NCBI RefSeq assembly: GCF_963675165.1
Contig: NC_087384.1
Location: 3,114,315-3,178,314, forward strand
Source of the DNA: Halichondria panicea
Lineage: Eukaryota > Porifera > Demospongiae > Suberitida > Halichondriidae
Direction of reading: 5' to 3'
DNA: 64,000 nucleotides
Within the stretch, counting starts at the first letter, position 1. Each line of letters begins with the position of its first letter. Positions 20,508 through 30,516 of this stretch are shown here, in pieces. The notes below the pieces were generated by a model. That model saw nothing but the letters and a program-made list of their open reading frames with translations. It searched no databases and had not been told where the DNA came from. The position numbers were made by a program, and so were the translations under genes.

Positions 20508-20516
20508 CTAGAAACA
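20508..20516. repeat. Left target site duplication of the 9-kb MULE
   Basis: CTAGAAACA directly precedes the left terminal inverted repeat and is repeated exactly at 29555-29563 directly after the right one. Nine bases is the target duplication size typical of Mutator-like elements. Confidence 0.93.
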
Positions 20517-20650
20517 ACAAGTGGCTAAATGCAGTACGTTAGCCTGTGTAGAAAGGGTTAAAATGACCATGAATCTCATTATAATTGCACTGTAGCTAGC
20601 CTAGGGGGCGGCTAATAATAATTATAATGTGTCGCGCAGTCCAGCGAGTC
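20517..20650 (+). repeat. Left TIR of the MULE
   Basis: Inverted match to 29420-29554. The identical core includes GTTAGCCTGTGTAGAAAGGG and TAGCCTAGGGGGCGGC. Two mismatches fall in the outer 101 bp; the inner part diverges around TAATAATTATAAT versus AAACGAATACGC and then re-aligns at CAGTCCAGCGAGTC. Confidence 0.9.
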
Positions 20651-21840
20651 TGGAGAGTCTGGAGAGTCTTAAGAGACTTGCGAGTCTGGCGAGTCCTGAG
20701 AGTCTGGAGAGTCTGGAGAGTCTAGCGAGCCCTGAGAGTCTTGAGAGTCTGGATGGAGTCTGGAGAGCCCTGAGAGCCCTGAGAGTCTAGCGAGTCCTGA
20801 GAGACTGGAGAGTCTGGAGAGTCTAGCGAGCCCTGAGAGTCTGGAGAGTCCTGCGAGTCTGGCGAGTCCTGAGAGTCTGGAGAGTCTGGAGAGTCTAGCG
20901 AGCCCTGAGAGTCTTGAGAGTCCTGAGAGTCTGGATGGAGTCTGGAGAGCCCTGAGAGTCTTGAGAGTCCTGAGAGTCTAGCGAGTCCTGAGAGACTGGA
21001 GAGTCTTGAGAGTCCTGAGAGTCTAGCGAGTCCTGAGAGACTGGAGAGTCTGGAGAGTCCTGAGAGTCTGGAGAGTCTAGCGAGCCCTGAGAGTCTTGAG
21101 AGTCCTGAGAGTCTGGAGAGTCTGGAGAGTCTGGAGTCTAGCGAGCCCTGAGAGTCTGGAGAGTCTTGAGAGTCCTGAGAGTCTAGAGAGTCTGGAGAGT
21201 GTAGCGAGCCCTGAGAGTCTGGAGAGTCTTGAGAGTCCTGAGAGTCTAGCGAGTCCTGAGAGACTGGAGAGTCTTGAGAGTCCTGAAAGTCTAGCGAGTC
21301 ACGAGAGTCTGGAGAGTCTGGAGAGTCTAGCGAGTCCGGAGAGTCTGACAAGTCCTGAGAGTCTGGCGAGTCCTAAGAGTCCTGAGAGTCTGGCGAGTCC
21401 TGAGAGTCTAGCGAGTCCTGAGAGTCTGGCGAGTCCGGAGAGTCCTGAGAGTCTGGCGAGTCCTGAGAGTCTGGAGTCTAGCGAGCCCTGAGAGTCTGGA
21501 GAGTCTTGAGAGTCCTGAGAGTCTAGCGAGTCCTGAGAGACTGGAGAGTCTGGAGAGTCCTTGAGAGTTTGGGAGTCTGGAGAGTCGGAGAGTCCAGGGA
21601 GTCCTGAGAGTCCTGAGAGTCTGGAGAGTCTGGAGAGTCTAGCGAGTCCGGAGAGTCTGGCGAGTCCTGAGAGTCTGGCGAGTCCTAAGAGTCTGGCGAG
21701 TCCGGAGAGTCTGGAGAGTCTAGCGAGTCTGGAGAGTCTAGCGAGTCCGGAGAGTCCTGAGAGTCCGGAGAGTCTAGCGAGTCCTGAGAGTCCTGAGAGT
21801 CTGGTAAGTCCTAGATAATGATGAGAGTCCAGAGAGTTTA
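20640..21840. repeat. Left subterminal 9-bp tandem array
   Basis: About 1.2 kb of variants of GAGTCTGGA (GAGTCCTGA, GAGTCTAGC, GAGTCCGGA) with a 9-bp period, purine-rich on this strand. Because nine is a multiple of three, the array stays open in several frames and gives spurious Ser/Glu or Asp-Ser-Pro/Gln repeat proteins. The same repeat occurs in reverse orientation at the other end of the element. Confidence 0.9.
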
Positions 21841-21988
21841 GCGTGTTCTGAAAGTCTAGAGCCTGCTATAGTGTTCTCTATAGAGTAGAGTACTATGAAT
21901 TCTAATCATCACAAGCACATAATAATTTCATAATAAATGGTTTTGATCAGAAAAGATATATTATTATTTTTTTTCAGACATGTATTTA

Positions 21989-24672
21989 CTATGTACAAAG
22001 GTTACAGAGAAAAGAGTTTTCGTTTACAGGTCTCCCACACAAAGTGTGGAGCCACAGATTGCACTTCGAACATTGAGCCCAATGAACTCGATCAGATGTA
22101 CCATATTGCCTGTCATCTTCTTTGTAGCAAACAACACATACATTAATGTCCACTTTAGACAGATTTTCTTTACAGTTAGCCATAGCAGCAACTGACGGTT
22201 TAGCAATCCCTGTATGTCGCGGCCTCTTGTTCTTTATTGACTGGAATCTGATTTGAGTTTCATTAAGCGCATTAGGTGAAGAACGGCTTTTGATTGGTAA
22301 GGTGGGATGCTCTTTCCTTGTTTCATATGCCTTAAGAACATTAATACCGCTTTTGATATGCTCAGTGACACTTCGAACTGCATCATTACTGTCAGAAGAT
22401 GTGAGTAGAGTGTGCAACTGGTGCAAATGATCAAATGCACTTTTCTTCAGCATATCAATTTGACCTCCAGCATTGGAGAGGATGGTACTTAAGTGTGTAG
22501 GATCATTAATGAGGGAAATAGCTTTTTGTCTCGATTCCTCAGTGCTTATTTCAGGAGAAATGTCTGAGCCTGATGAATCATCTATAGAATTAGAAATCTC
22601 TGACCTATCCGTTTTGTCTGAAGCTGTAGTTAAAGAATGACTTTCAGTGGCTGAGTCTGCACTTGTTGCATTGTTCGTGGATTTGGCCAGAAAGCATGTA
22701 GCATGGATGTGTTTACATATTGTAGTATGTACAACCGAGTCAACACATGAACAATTGTACATGTGGATGCATACATCACATGCTGCGCACCTCAGTTTGC
22801 AAGAGAAAGGACAGGACTGATTCTCCAAATGAACAGTGTACATTCTTCCGGAGGTTGTCTGAGAACTTATCTTCCATTCTTTGTTTGAAATCGATTGGAG
22901 ATGACAGCCTTCAGAAATCATCTTAGAACTTTCTTTGTGCCTTCGATTTATTTCATTAATACGATAAGTTGTTTTCCCTTTATGAACTTTTTGTACTTGT
23001 TCAAAGGCCTTATTACGAGCAAGCTTCAAAAGAATATGTATAAGTTGATCAAGTCGTCGATTCTTCTTTCCTTCTAGATACACAATTTTCAGTACTCGAT
23101 GAAAAGATTCCAAATACATGTTTGTGTTCACAAACTTGCCTATTCTGTAACAGGTTGCCCACTCTTCCACCCTTGGCGTGTAATTTCTTTGAAAGTAAGA
23201 GCAAAATTGTGGGTGACAATTTGATAGAAAAGATACAAATTTTTGCAACAAACTTCGGAATTTGTCAGGTTGCAGTTCTGTCAGTAAAGTTCTCAAATGG
23301 TGATATACGTCAATTCGATTTTCATTGAGGGGAATACGCTCCTTAAGAGCTTTTCTCCAAGCACGATCTACGTGCCAGGCACACAGCAGTTTTGTGGTGT
23401 TGATACTGCTGTACGCAGCTGTCCAAGCACTCCAGTACTGCGTCGCATCATCTGACATGAACACTTGTGTGGAAAGGGGACCAGTTCTTTTCCTCAATTC
23501 TAGGAAAAAATAGGCCAGCATACAAGTGTCTTCTCGTGTAGTTATAGCCCACGCAACTGGAATTCCTTCCCCAAAATCGTCAACTACCATAACAGTTACC
23601 AGCAGGTATTCGTAATAATTAGTTGAATGGGTGGCATCTACACAAATTACATTTCCTCCAAAAGCTTTCATCATCTCGAGCTGAAACTGGGTTTGAAGTG
23701 CCAACAAAAAATCGTTGTCTTTCACTCCTTCTCTTTCACTAGACACCCCTTGCGGTTTGAAAGCAATAACTGGACAAAATTCCATGCTTTTCAGCTCTTC
23801 GACCCATGCAGCAACACTTGTGTAGTCGTTTGAGTGCTTTTGTACTCCATCCACATTGCACACTCTTTTGATATTCTGGATATCTTTTTTTGTGCTATGA
23901 TGACACCGTTTCAGGCCACCTTCATCGACACTGTCTCTAATGTCATCTAGAATTCGATCTATCGTCACCCCTTGCAACAGTTTGTTGGATACAGCTAGCT
24001 TGAAGTCCTTAGGGAGTCGTAAATGCATTACATCTTCTTCTGGAGTGTGGCCATAATGCGTGGAACAAAAGTTAACCAGCACATTTCCTCCTGTGTGCTG
24101 ACTTACAATTAGGTGAGCTGTACAGTAGACACCTAATTTTTCCGAGCCCTGCAACTTCGAATTTCTGAGGCCTTTTGTGGTTGATCTAGATTTTCCTGAT
24201 CTGTTACAATAGTAGTACCAAGTACGTACTCCACAGCGGACACGGGATCCACACGGCTGCACATACTGTGTGTAGGTTCGAGTTTCTTCACCCTCCTTCC
24301 ATCTTAAAAACTCTGAAAAGCCAGAAAACTCGTGTTTCTCTGTACAAACAGTTGTTTCGTGAGCTTGTGTTAGATGTTGGATCAACTCTTGCACGGAACG
24401 AAATCTGTAAGAAAGAAACTAATAATAATGTGGAAGTTGCAGTTGCATGATCTGGTAATCATGTGCCATTAAGTATTCAATCGATCTAACCTGGAGTCAC
24501 AAGTAATACAGCAGATATATCCAATTTCTGATGTTTCTTGTGAAGAGATTTCTTGGGTCAGATCTAGACTCTTCCCTAGAGCCTTTTCTCTGTGTTGCTT
24601 CCTTACATGTCGAGCTAGACTACTGCTGTGTGCATAACTGCTTGAGCAAGACTTGCAAATATAGAGCGACAT
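21989..24672 (-). CDS. MULE transposase (C2H2-DDE-SWIM-PHD)
   Basis: Two exons, 24491-24672 and 21989-24404, total 2598 nt, 865 residues. The N-terminus carries a C2H2 finger (YICKSCSSSYAHSSSLARHV, followed by RKQH). A second finger, C-x2-C-x12-H-x4-H, starts at CITCDSRFRSVQE and is split by the intron, which supports the splice model. The MULE DDE core has the first Asp in CVDATHSTNYYEYL (about residue 317), the second in FMSDDATQYW (about 380), a CAWHVDRAW C-x2-H step (402/405) and the Glu in NMYLESFHRVLK (about 493). A SWIM zinc motif C-x-C-x9-C-x-H follows (NCSCVDSVVHTTICKHIHA, about 612-626). The C-terminal 50 residues form a PHD-like finger (CVVCYKEDD, then CSKCNLWLHTLC and FLCNLC). It would cut and join the element ends. 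No stop or frameshift is seen, so it may be active. It diverges from the P-loop gene, 202 bp between start codons. Confidence 0.93.
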
Positions 24673-24874
24673 TGAGCCAAATCCAGAATATTATACACAG
24701 AGCAAACTATGATTTTGTTGAGACTTCTCCCGCTTGTTCAGGCTATTATAGACTGTAATTATGTACAGCGCATGCGCGTAACCAAGTATTAATTTCGCTG
24801 CGGCCTAATTGTTGTTCCAAAGAAGAACCAGTTCGAAGAACAAGCTCATCATTGTATCATTGTGCCATATAACC
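24673..24874. promoter_or_regulatory. Bidirectional promoter inside the MULE
   Basis: 202 bp between the transposase and P-loop gene start codons. It contains the perfect palindrome GCGCATGCGC at 24768-24777, the core of the NRF1-type recognition site often found at housekeeping and bidirectional promoters. Function is inferred. Confidence 0.55.
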
Positions 24875-27800
24875 ATGTGTGCATCACGAGAGACTGATGG
24901 AGACAGCAGTAGTATTTTCGGGGATTCTAATTCCACAAGCTCACAGGTGAGCATGCAGAGCTCACATTTCATTGCACATATTAATTGTTGAAGCCACATG
25001 CAGTTTGAGAAAATTCAGTTTAATTATTGTGCTGCATGTATATTCTTTCAGGATTCTGGAAAGGGAGAATTTTTTATTAATTGGGAACTCGGAACTGCTG
25101 GGAAATCAGCAAAAGGAGAAGATAAGGCCATGTGTGATTTTGCAGTCAGGCTGAAGACACTAGTGGAAGCGAGAGAATTGACTGGGTTTTACTGTGAAGT
25201 GAAACGCGAAATGGATGGTGTTAGCAGGTACATCTAACCCTCCCTCTAACTATATACAGTTAATTACAGCACATGTGACACACCTTGTAGCTTGTTAAGT
25301 GCATGGGTGTGCAATACCTCAATCTGTATAATATACTGCATACATCTTGTATGTATACATACTTTATCTTTGAGGGATTTGTATAATTATAGCTGGTATA
25401 CTGCATGGGTATTTCCATTTTCCATTATAGTGCAATAAAAATTATTAAAACATACTTTCCACTGACTTATAGCTCATGTGCCTATAAATGATATTAAAAA
25501 TGTAGAGTTTGGAACCCACAAATAAGTATAGTTGTGGTTCCAACAATAGGCTGAAGTTGTGACTGTGGGATATCTGATATCACTAGAGCATAGTTTTCTC
25601 ACATCATATTTCTACTGTCATGTGTGCAGAAAAATATTATTGTTTTAGAGCACATGCAGGACGTGCTACCAATGCAATATGCTACTAAACTGATCATTTG
25701 TTTCAAACATGCAGGAGATGTTTCTTCACAAGTGACTCTGCAAACCAGAAAGTAAAGTTCATCAGCCAGCTGAACAAGTCTTTTGGGAGCGGTGGTGGAT
25801 TCACTTGTGCTTTTTCAGACTCCGAACTCACCAGATTTCTCCAGTTTCTCAAACGAGAGCATGCTTCGGATATTAAGATCTCCAAGGGAACCACCGTTAT
25901 AGGATGCCAGCCTGGTAGCGATGTATGGGTGTTTGGTGATGACATCCATATCAAGTCTAACGGAGAGTGCATATCTGCAACGGAAAGTCCCTATGTGTGG
26001 TCACCCAATTGCATAATGGCACAGTGTGACAAAGTCAGCTTCAATGAGCTTGTGCCGAAACTTTCCATCCAAAGCAGCTCAATGGAACCTTTGAAGGATC
26101 TCCTCGACGGCCTACAGATAGCCACCAAGCACAATTATCCGCGTGCTCTCCTTGTTCTTGGTGGAACCATAATGTCTTGTCACTACACCCACATTGCTGC
26201 GAAGTATGGAGGATTTCCAATTGTGCTTGCTGTCGGACCAACTGAGACTGGCAAGTCAACTGCTCTAAAGGCTGCCCTGAGTATTTTTGGGATGGCCAAA
26301 GATGCCTTTTACGTTGAAGGTTCCAATGCTTATTTTATGGAAAGAAGTGCCCTCTCGTGTATGCCATATGGTATTGATGAGGCCACTGCACACAGCAAGC
26401 AGTTGGATGTTGTCAAGCTCATTGTTGACCTTCATGGAGCGGCTAAAACAGCCAATTTGCGTCGTGGTGCGTTTCTTCCACTGTCTGTACCTGTCATAGC
26501 AACCAATGACAAATTGAAGGATGATCCAAGGTGTGTACATAATTAGAATGTTATACACCACAATTTTCATATAATTATATACAGCTATATATACCTGCAC
26601 TTTAAACTTTAATCACAGAGTGAAGAGCAGATGTGTGGAAATTTCCTTCCGAAGGCCAAAAGTTGGTCCCTCTACCGTTGAGGAAAGAAAGTCGAGACGT
26701 GACTTAGAGAGTTCAATCATTAATGGAACGCCTTCTGGCATTCTTCACTGGGTGATTTCTCTAAGACAAGACCTCGAAAGAGATGGAGAGGCAGAGGTGG
26801 AGAGGATTTTGCAGCAGATCCTTCAGCTGCCTCAGTTTAGTGAACAACCCAGACTAGCGCAAAGCTGGGCTCTTATTCTTTACTTTACATTCAAGGTAAG
26901 TTTATTAATTAGTGCGCATTTGTTGATTGTTATTGAACCATACATGAAATCAAGATGGTACGTGCCTGTGGGAAGGATGAGCTGGAGAATGAAATAATGG
27001 CGTGTGTAACTCTAAATAGCACTGCAACTGAGGAAGGTACTGACAAAACTAGTTCTCTTGAAAGTGTTGTGACTGACACAGTCAGGGAAGTGCTTGAGTA
27101 CTGCAATGGAAAAGTCATAAGACAGGTAATAATACTGTTAGTAATTGAGTGTGCTGTGGTGATACCTAATTCCACTTGCATGGTTTCTGTTTACTTAATT
27201 AAAGGTGTTTCTAACCACTCATAGTGGTGCTCTGAATGGCTTGCACTCTTACATAATAATATGCATACACTGTAACATACATATATATATACAGGTACTC
27301 ACCTTTGTCAGAACAAGGTTGATGGTAAGCAACCAAGAAGTTGTGGCAATCCATCTTTCTCACAACGGGCTGAAATTTACTCATTCCCTTGATGAAATTA
27401 GAAATGCTGTCGACCAACTGGAGTGGGGGAAAGGCACGGACAGCAAAGATTTCCTGAATCCTACCAAACATAGTGGGACGTTAATAAATAGGAAAACAAG
27501 TGATCGCGTAAGAGCTGCCAACATCTTTCTTAACAAACTTCCTAAAAATCTTCACGATGTACTTAGAAGGGGTAAGTTTGTCTTTACCTATTTTGTTTAT
27601 AGTATCAGTGTCACAGAATAAACATTGTGTACACATGCAGTGACCGACCCTGAGACTCCATTGGCTGAAGTAATTAAGTGTGGGCTGGAAGTGGCTGAAA
27701 AAACTCCATGCAGTGAGGAAGAGGAAAACAGTGGGTCAGGCTTAACTACTGAAACAGAAGCTGTCGATGGGGACAAGAAACATGCTACTGTAACAACATC

Positions 27801-27930
27801 ACTGACTGAAACAGACGGTACATCTACTGATGGATCTGTCGATGATGGGGACAAGAAACGTGCTACAAGATCCTCGACTATTGTGCCTCCTTTTTCCAAA
27901 AGACTTTGCAAGGGGAACAATATTTACTAA
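24875..27930 (+). CDS. MULE-borne P-loop NTPase of unknown function
   Basis: Seven exons: 24875-24946, 25052-25227, 25715-26530, 26619-26895, 26955-27125, 27295-27571, 27641-27930; 2079 nt, 692 residues. I do not recognise the family. A Walker A loop, AVGPTETGKSTALKAALSIF, sits at about residues 254-273; GIDEAT about 45 residues later may be the Walker B acidic pair, and PLSVPVIATND further on looks like a sensor-1 strand (Asn after hydrophobics). This layout resembles AAA-like or D5/DUF927-type helicase-associated ATPases, but the link is tentative. The N-terminal ~80 residues are polar; the C-terminal ~100 are acidic, Thr/Ser-rich and end KRLCKGNNIY. All frames and splice sites are intact. 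Position, divergent arrangement and inclusion between the TIRs say it belongs to the transposon, perhaps aiding transposition or gap repair of a 9-kb element. Confidence 0.85.
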
Positions 27931-28063
27931 CAATACTGGTTGAATATTATTCAGTGCGCTAAATTATATATAAGTGCACAAAATGTGTTGTTTTGTTATA
28001 ATCAATCTGTTGTCGTTACGTTCTACCATGCATGCATTGAATTGACAAATTTAATTATAAGAC

Positions 28064-29430
28064 TAACTCGACTCAGCAGACTCGCTAGACTCTCCAGACT
28101 CTCCAGACTCTCCGGACTCTCCAGACTCTCCAGACTCTCAGGACTCTCCAGACTCTCCGGACTCACTAGACTCTCCAGACTCTCGGGACTCTCGGGACTC
28201 TCAGGACTCGCTAGACTCGCAGGACTATAGCTAGACTCGCAGGACTCTCAAGACTCTCCAGACTCGCAGGACTCTCCAGACTCTCTAGACTCGCAGGACT
28301 CTCAGGACACTCAGGGCTCTCCGGACTCTCAGGACTCCCAGACTCTCAGGACTCTCAGGACTTGCCAGACTCTCAGGACTCTCCAGACTCGCAGGACTCT
28401 CAGGACTCGCCAGACTCGCCAGACTCTCAGGGCTCTCCAGACTCGCCAGACTCTCAGGACTTGCCAGACTCGCAGGACTCTCCAGACTCTCAGGACTCTC
28501 AGGGCTCTCCAGACTCTCCGGACTCTCCGGACTCGCTAGCCTCGATCCCAGGCCGAGTTTTCGCTTTTATAACGGTTAGGCAAACAACTGGTTGTTCGCC
28601 TAACCGTTATAAAAGCGAAAACTCGGCCTGGGATCGAGGCTACGGACTCGCCAGACTCTCCAGACTCCCAGGGCTCTCCAGACTCTCAGGACTCTCAAGA
28701 CTCTCCAGACTCTCAGGACTCGCTAGACTCTCCAGACTCTCGGGACTCTCAGGACTCTCAGGACTCGCTAGACTCTCTGGACTATAGCTAGACTCGCAGG
28801 ACTCTCCAGACTCGCAGGACTCTCAGGACACTCAGGGCTCTCCGGACTCTCAGGACTCCCAGACTCTCAGGACTCTCAGGACTCGCTAGACTCTCCGGAC
28901 TATAGCTAGACTCGCAGGACTCTCCAGACTCGCAGGACTCTCAGGACACTCAGGGCTCTCCGGACTCTCAGGACTCCCAGACTCTCAGGACTCTCAGGAC
29001 TTGCCAGACTCTCAGGACTCTCCAGACTCGCAGGACTCTCAGGACTCGCCAGACTCTCCAGACTCCCAGGGCTCTCCAGACTCGCCAGACTCTCAGGACT
29101 TGCCAGACTCGCAGGACTCTCCAGACTCTCAGGACTCTCAGGGCTCTCCAGACTCTCCGGACTCTCCGGACTCGCCAGACTCTCCAGACTCCCAGGGCTC
29201 TCCAGACTCTCAGGAATCTCCAGACTCTCCAGACTCTCAGGACTCGCTAGACTCTCCAGACTCTCAGGACTCGCCAGACTCTCAGGACTCTCCGGACTCT
29301 CCAGACTCCCAGGACTCTCAGGGCTCTCCGGACTCTCCAGATTCTCCAGACTCGCAGGACTCGCAGGACTTGCAGGACTCTCCAGACTCCCAGGACTCCT
29401 CAGGGCTCCTCAGGGCCAGGACTCGCTGGA
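28064..29430. repeat. Right subterminal 9-bp tandem array
   Basis: About 1.37 kb of CTCCAGACT / CTCAGGACT / CTCGCCAGA variants, the reverse complement of the left array. It has higher-order structure: a block of about 115 bp beginning ACTATAGCTAGACTCGCAGG recurs near 28224, 28780 and 28900. Sequence from about 28362 is repeated at an offset of 639 bp from 29001, with a foldback element inserted in the first copy only. Confidence 0.9.
28537..28642. mobile_element. 106-bp foldback MITE inside the MULE array
   Basis: An almost perfect palindrome, TAGCCTCGATCCCAGGCC...GGCCTGGGATCGAGGCTA, with a 2-bp centre and one mismatch near it. It is flanked by CGGACTCGC at 28528-28536 and 28643-28651. The duplicate of this region at 29167-29175 has a single CGGACTCGC and no insertion, so element plus a 9-bp target duplication explain the difference exactly (115 bp; offset falls from 639 to 524). 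Confidence 0.88.
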
Positions 29431-29453
29431 CTGTGCGACACAGCGTATTCGTT

Positions 29454-29554
29454 TATTAGCCGCCCCCTAGGCTAGCTACGGTGCAATTATAATGAGATTC
29501 ACGGTCATTTTAACCCTTTCTACACAGGCTAACGTACTGCATTTAGCCACTTGT
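29454..29554 (-). repeat. Right TIR of the MULE
   Basis: Reverse complement of 20517-20617 with two differences (A/G at offset 53 and T/C at offset 74). Ends in TTTAGCCACTTGT, immediately before the target duplication. Confidence 0.92.
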
Positions 29555-29563
29555 CTAGAAACA
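29555..29563. repeat. Right target site duplication of the 9-kb MULE
   Basis: CTAGAAACA, identical to 20508-20516. Confidence 0.93.
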
Positions 29564-29744
29564 GAGGTCTAGTCTCTCGACATTTAGTAGATCAGATGCT
29601 CTGCATGTCTCTCTGGTGCCTTCCTCATGCACATGCAGACTGGTGAGTGAGACTATGGTGGTAGCTACTGCGTGTACGTATGGGATGCATGGGACGTCCA
29701 CCAGACTGCCTTGAATTGGGTGGGAGGACAACAGTGTCTCCCTC

Positions 29745-30507
29745 TAGACTCGCAAGCCACTCCCTTTTCTCTGATTGGACGGGGGCGGGAGAAAAGGGAC
29801 TGGTGACTCTGGGCTACAGCTTGTGTAAATCAGGAATGCTATTAAATATTAATGTCACGTGCAGATTATCCAATTTATTCTGATGCGTCAAAAGCTAAAG
29901 ACACACAGAAGACAAGTATACAGATCTATCTAGCCAGCCTTTTGATTTTATAGATCCTTGTACCAGTGTCTGTTGTGCCACAACTTGTGGATTAGCATGG
30001 AACAGCTGATGAACGTAGAAATCTTGGCAGTCCTTCTTTGAACCGAGGAGTGGCAGGGATTTAAGACAGCTTGTACAAGTCTGACTACTCTCAATTCAAC
30101 TGCTGCCGTCTGCCATTATCTGTCTTGTATTGTACAGGTTATTAAAAGCTTTAGGCAACCAATGACTTTCGGCTGCCAGTTCTCATCACGTAAAACTAAA
30201 ACAAGCTAATCTCTGCTGGTGTCTTAGATGACTATATCCTAGCTGAATGCCTGATGATGTTATTACTCCATCATCTTCTCTTTTCTAGCACTAGCATCCA
30301 TTCTTAAACTGTTGCTAAGAAGCCCGCGATCACTTTTGCAGGCTACGCAATTCTACTTAACCTCACGCAATTTTTGGATCACGTGGAAAAATCAATGAAT
30401 AATCTCTACCCAAATTCTGGTAGAGACACAAAATGTGTCCCAGAGTCACCAGTCCCTTTTCTCCCGCCCCCGTCCAATCAGAGAAAAGGGAGTGGCTTGC
30501 GAGTCTA
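29745..30507. mobile_element. 763-bp non-autonomous element with 9-bp target duplication
   Basis: TIRs of about 75 bp: the left begins TAGACTCGCAAGCCACTCCC and the right is its reverse complement ending GCTTGCGAGTCTA; both include the GACGGGGGCGGGAGAAAAGG block. Exact 9-bp direct repeats GTCTCCCTC lie at 29736-29744 and 30508-30516. No open frame of note lies inside. The 9-bp duplication and long TIRs fit a MULE-type passenger element, though its ends differ from those of the autonomous MULE next door. Confidence 0.85.
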
Positions 30508-30516
30508 GTCTCCCTC

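Larger units (their letters stand above)
20517..29554. mobile_element. Complete Mutator-like (MULE) DNA transposon, 9,038 bp
   Basis: A full-length element bounded by terminal inverted repeats that begin ACAAGTGGCTAAATGCAG. The first 101 bp of each end match with two mismatches (20517-20617 against 29454-29554 reversed), and weaker matching continues for about 30 bp. Exact 9-bp direct repeats (CTAGAAACA) flank it. From the outside in: TIR, a 9-bp tandem array (inverted between the two ends), then two divergent genes, a MULE transposase on the minus strand and a P-loop protein on the plus strand. Both gene frames are open with good splice sites, so the copy appears young and potentially autonomous. 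A 106-bp foldback element has since inserted into the right array. Known MULEs give the 9-bp duplication, DDE transposase and long TIRs; the second gene and the large satellite arms are the unusual parts. Confidence 0.93.

Noticed and set aside
20722-21818. Long open frames in the left satellite (Asp-Ser-Pro or Glu-Ser-Leu repeat proteins)
   Set aside because: The repeat period is 9 bp, so any frame stays open and repeats three residues. There is no start context, splice site or non-repeat domain; it is subterminal satellite of the MULE.
28540-28640. Long hairpin as a possible CRISPR-like or attenuator structure
   Set aside because: A single palindrome with 9-bp target duplication and an empty-site copy; it is a foldback transposable element.
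28362-29459. Asp-Ser-Pro-Gln-rich frames in the right satellite, resembling phosphophoryn-like proteins
   Set aside because: Same 9-bp array in reverse orientation; resemblance to acidic biomineralisation proteins is a by-product of the repeat.
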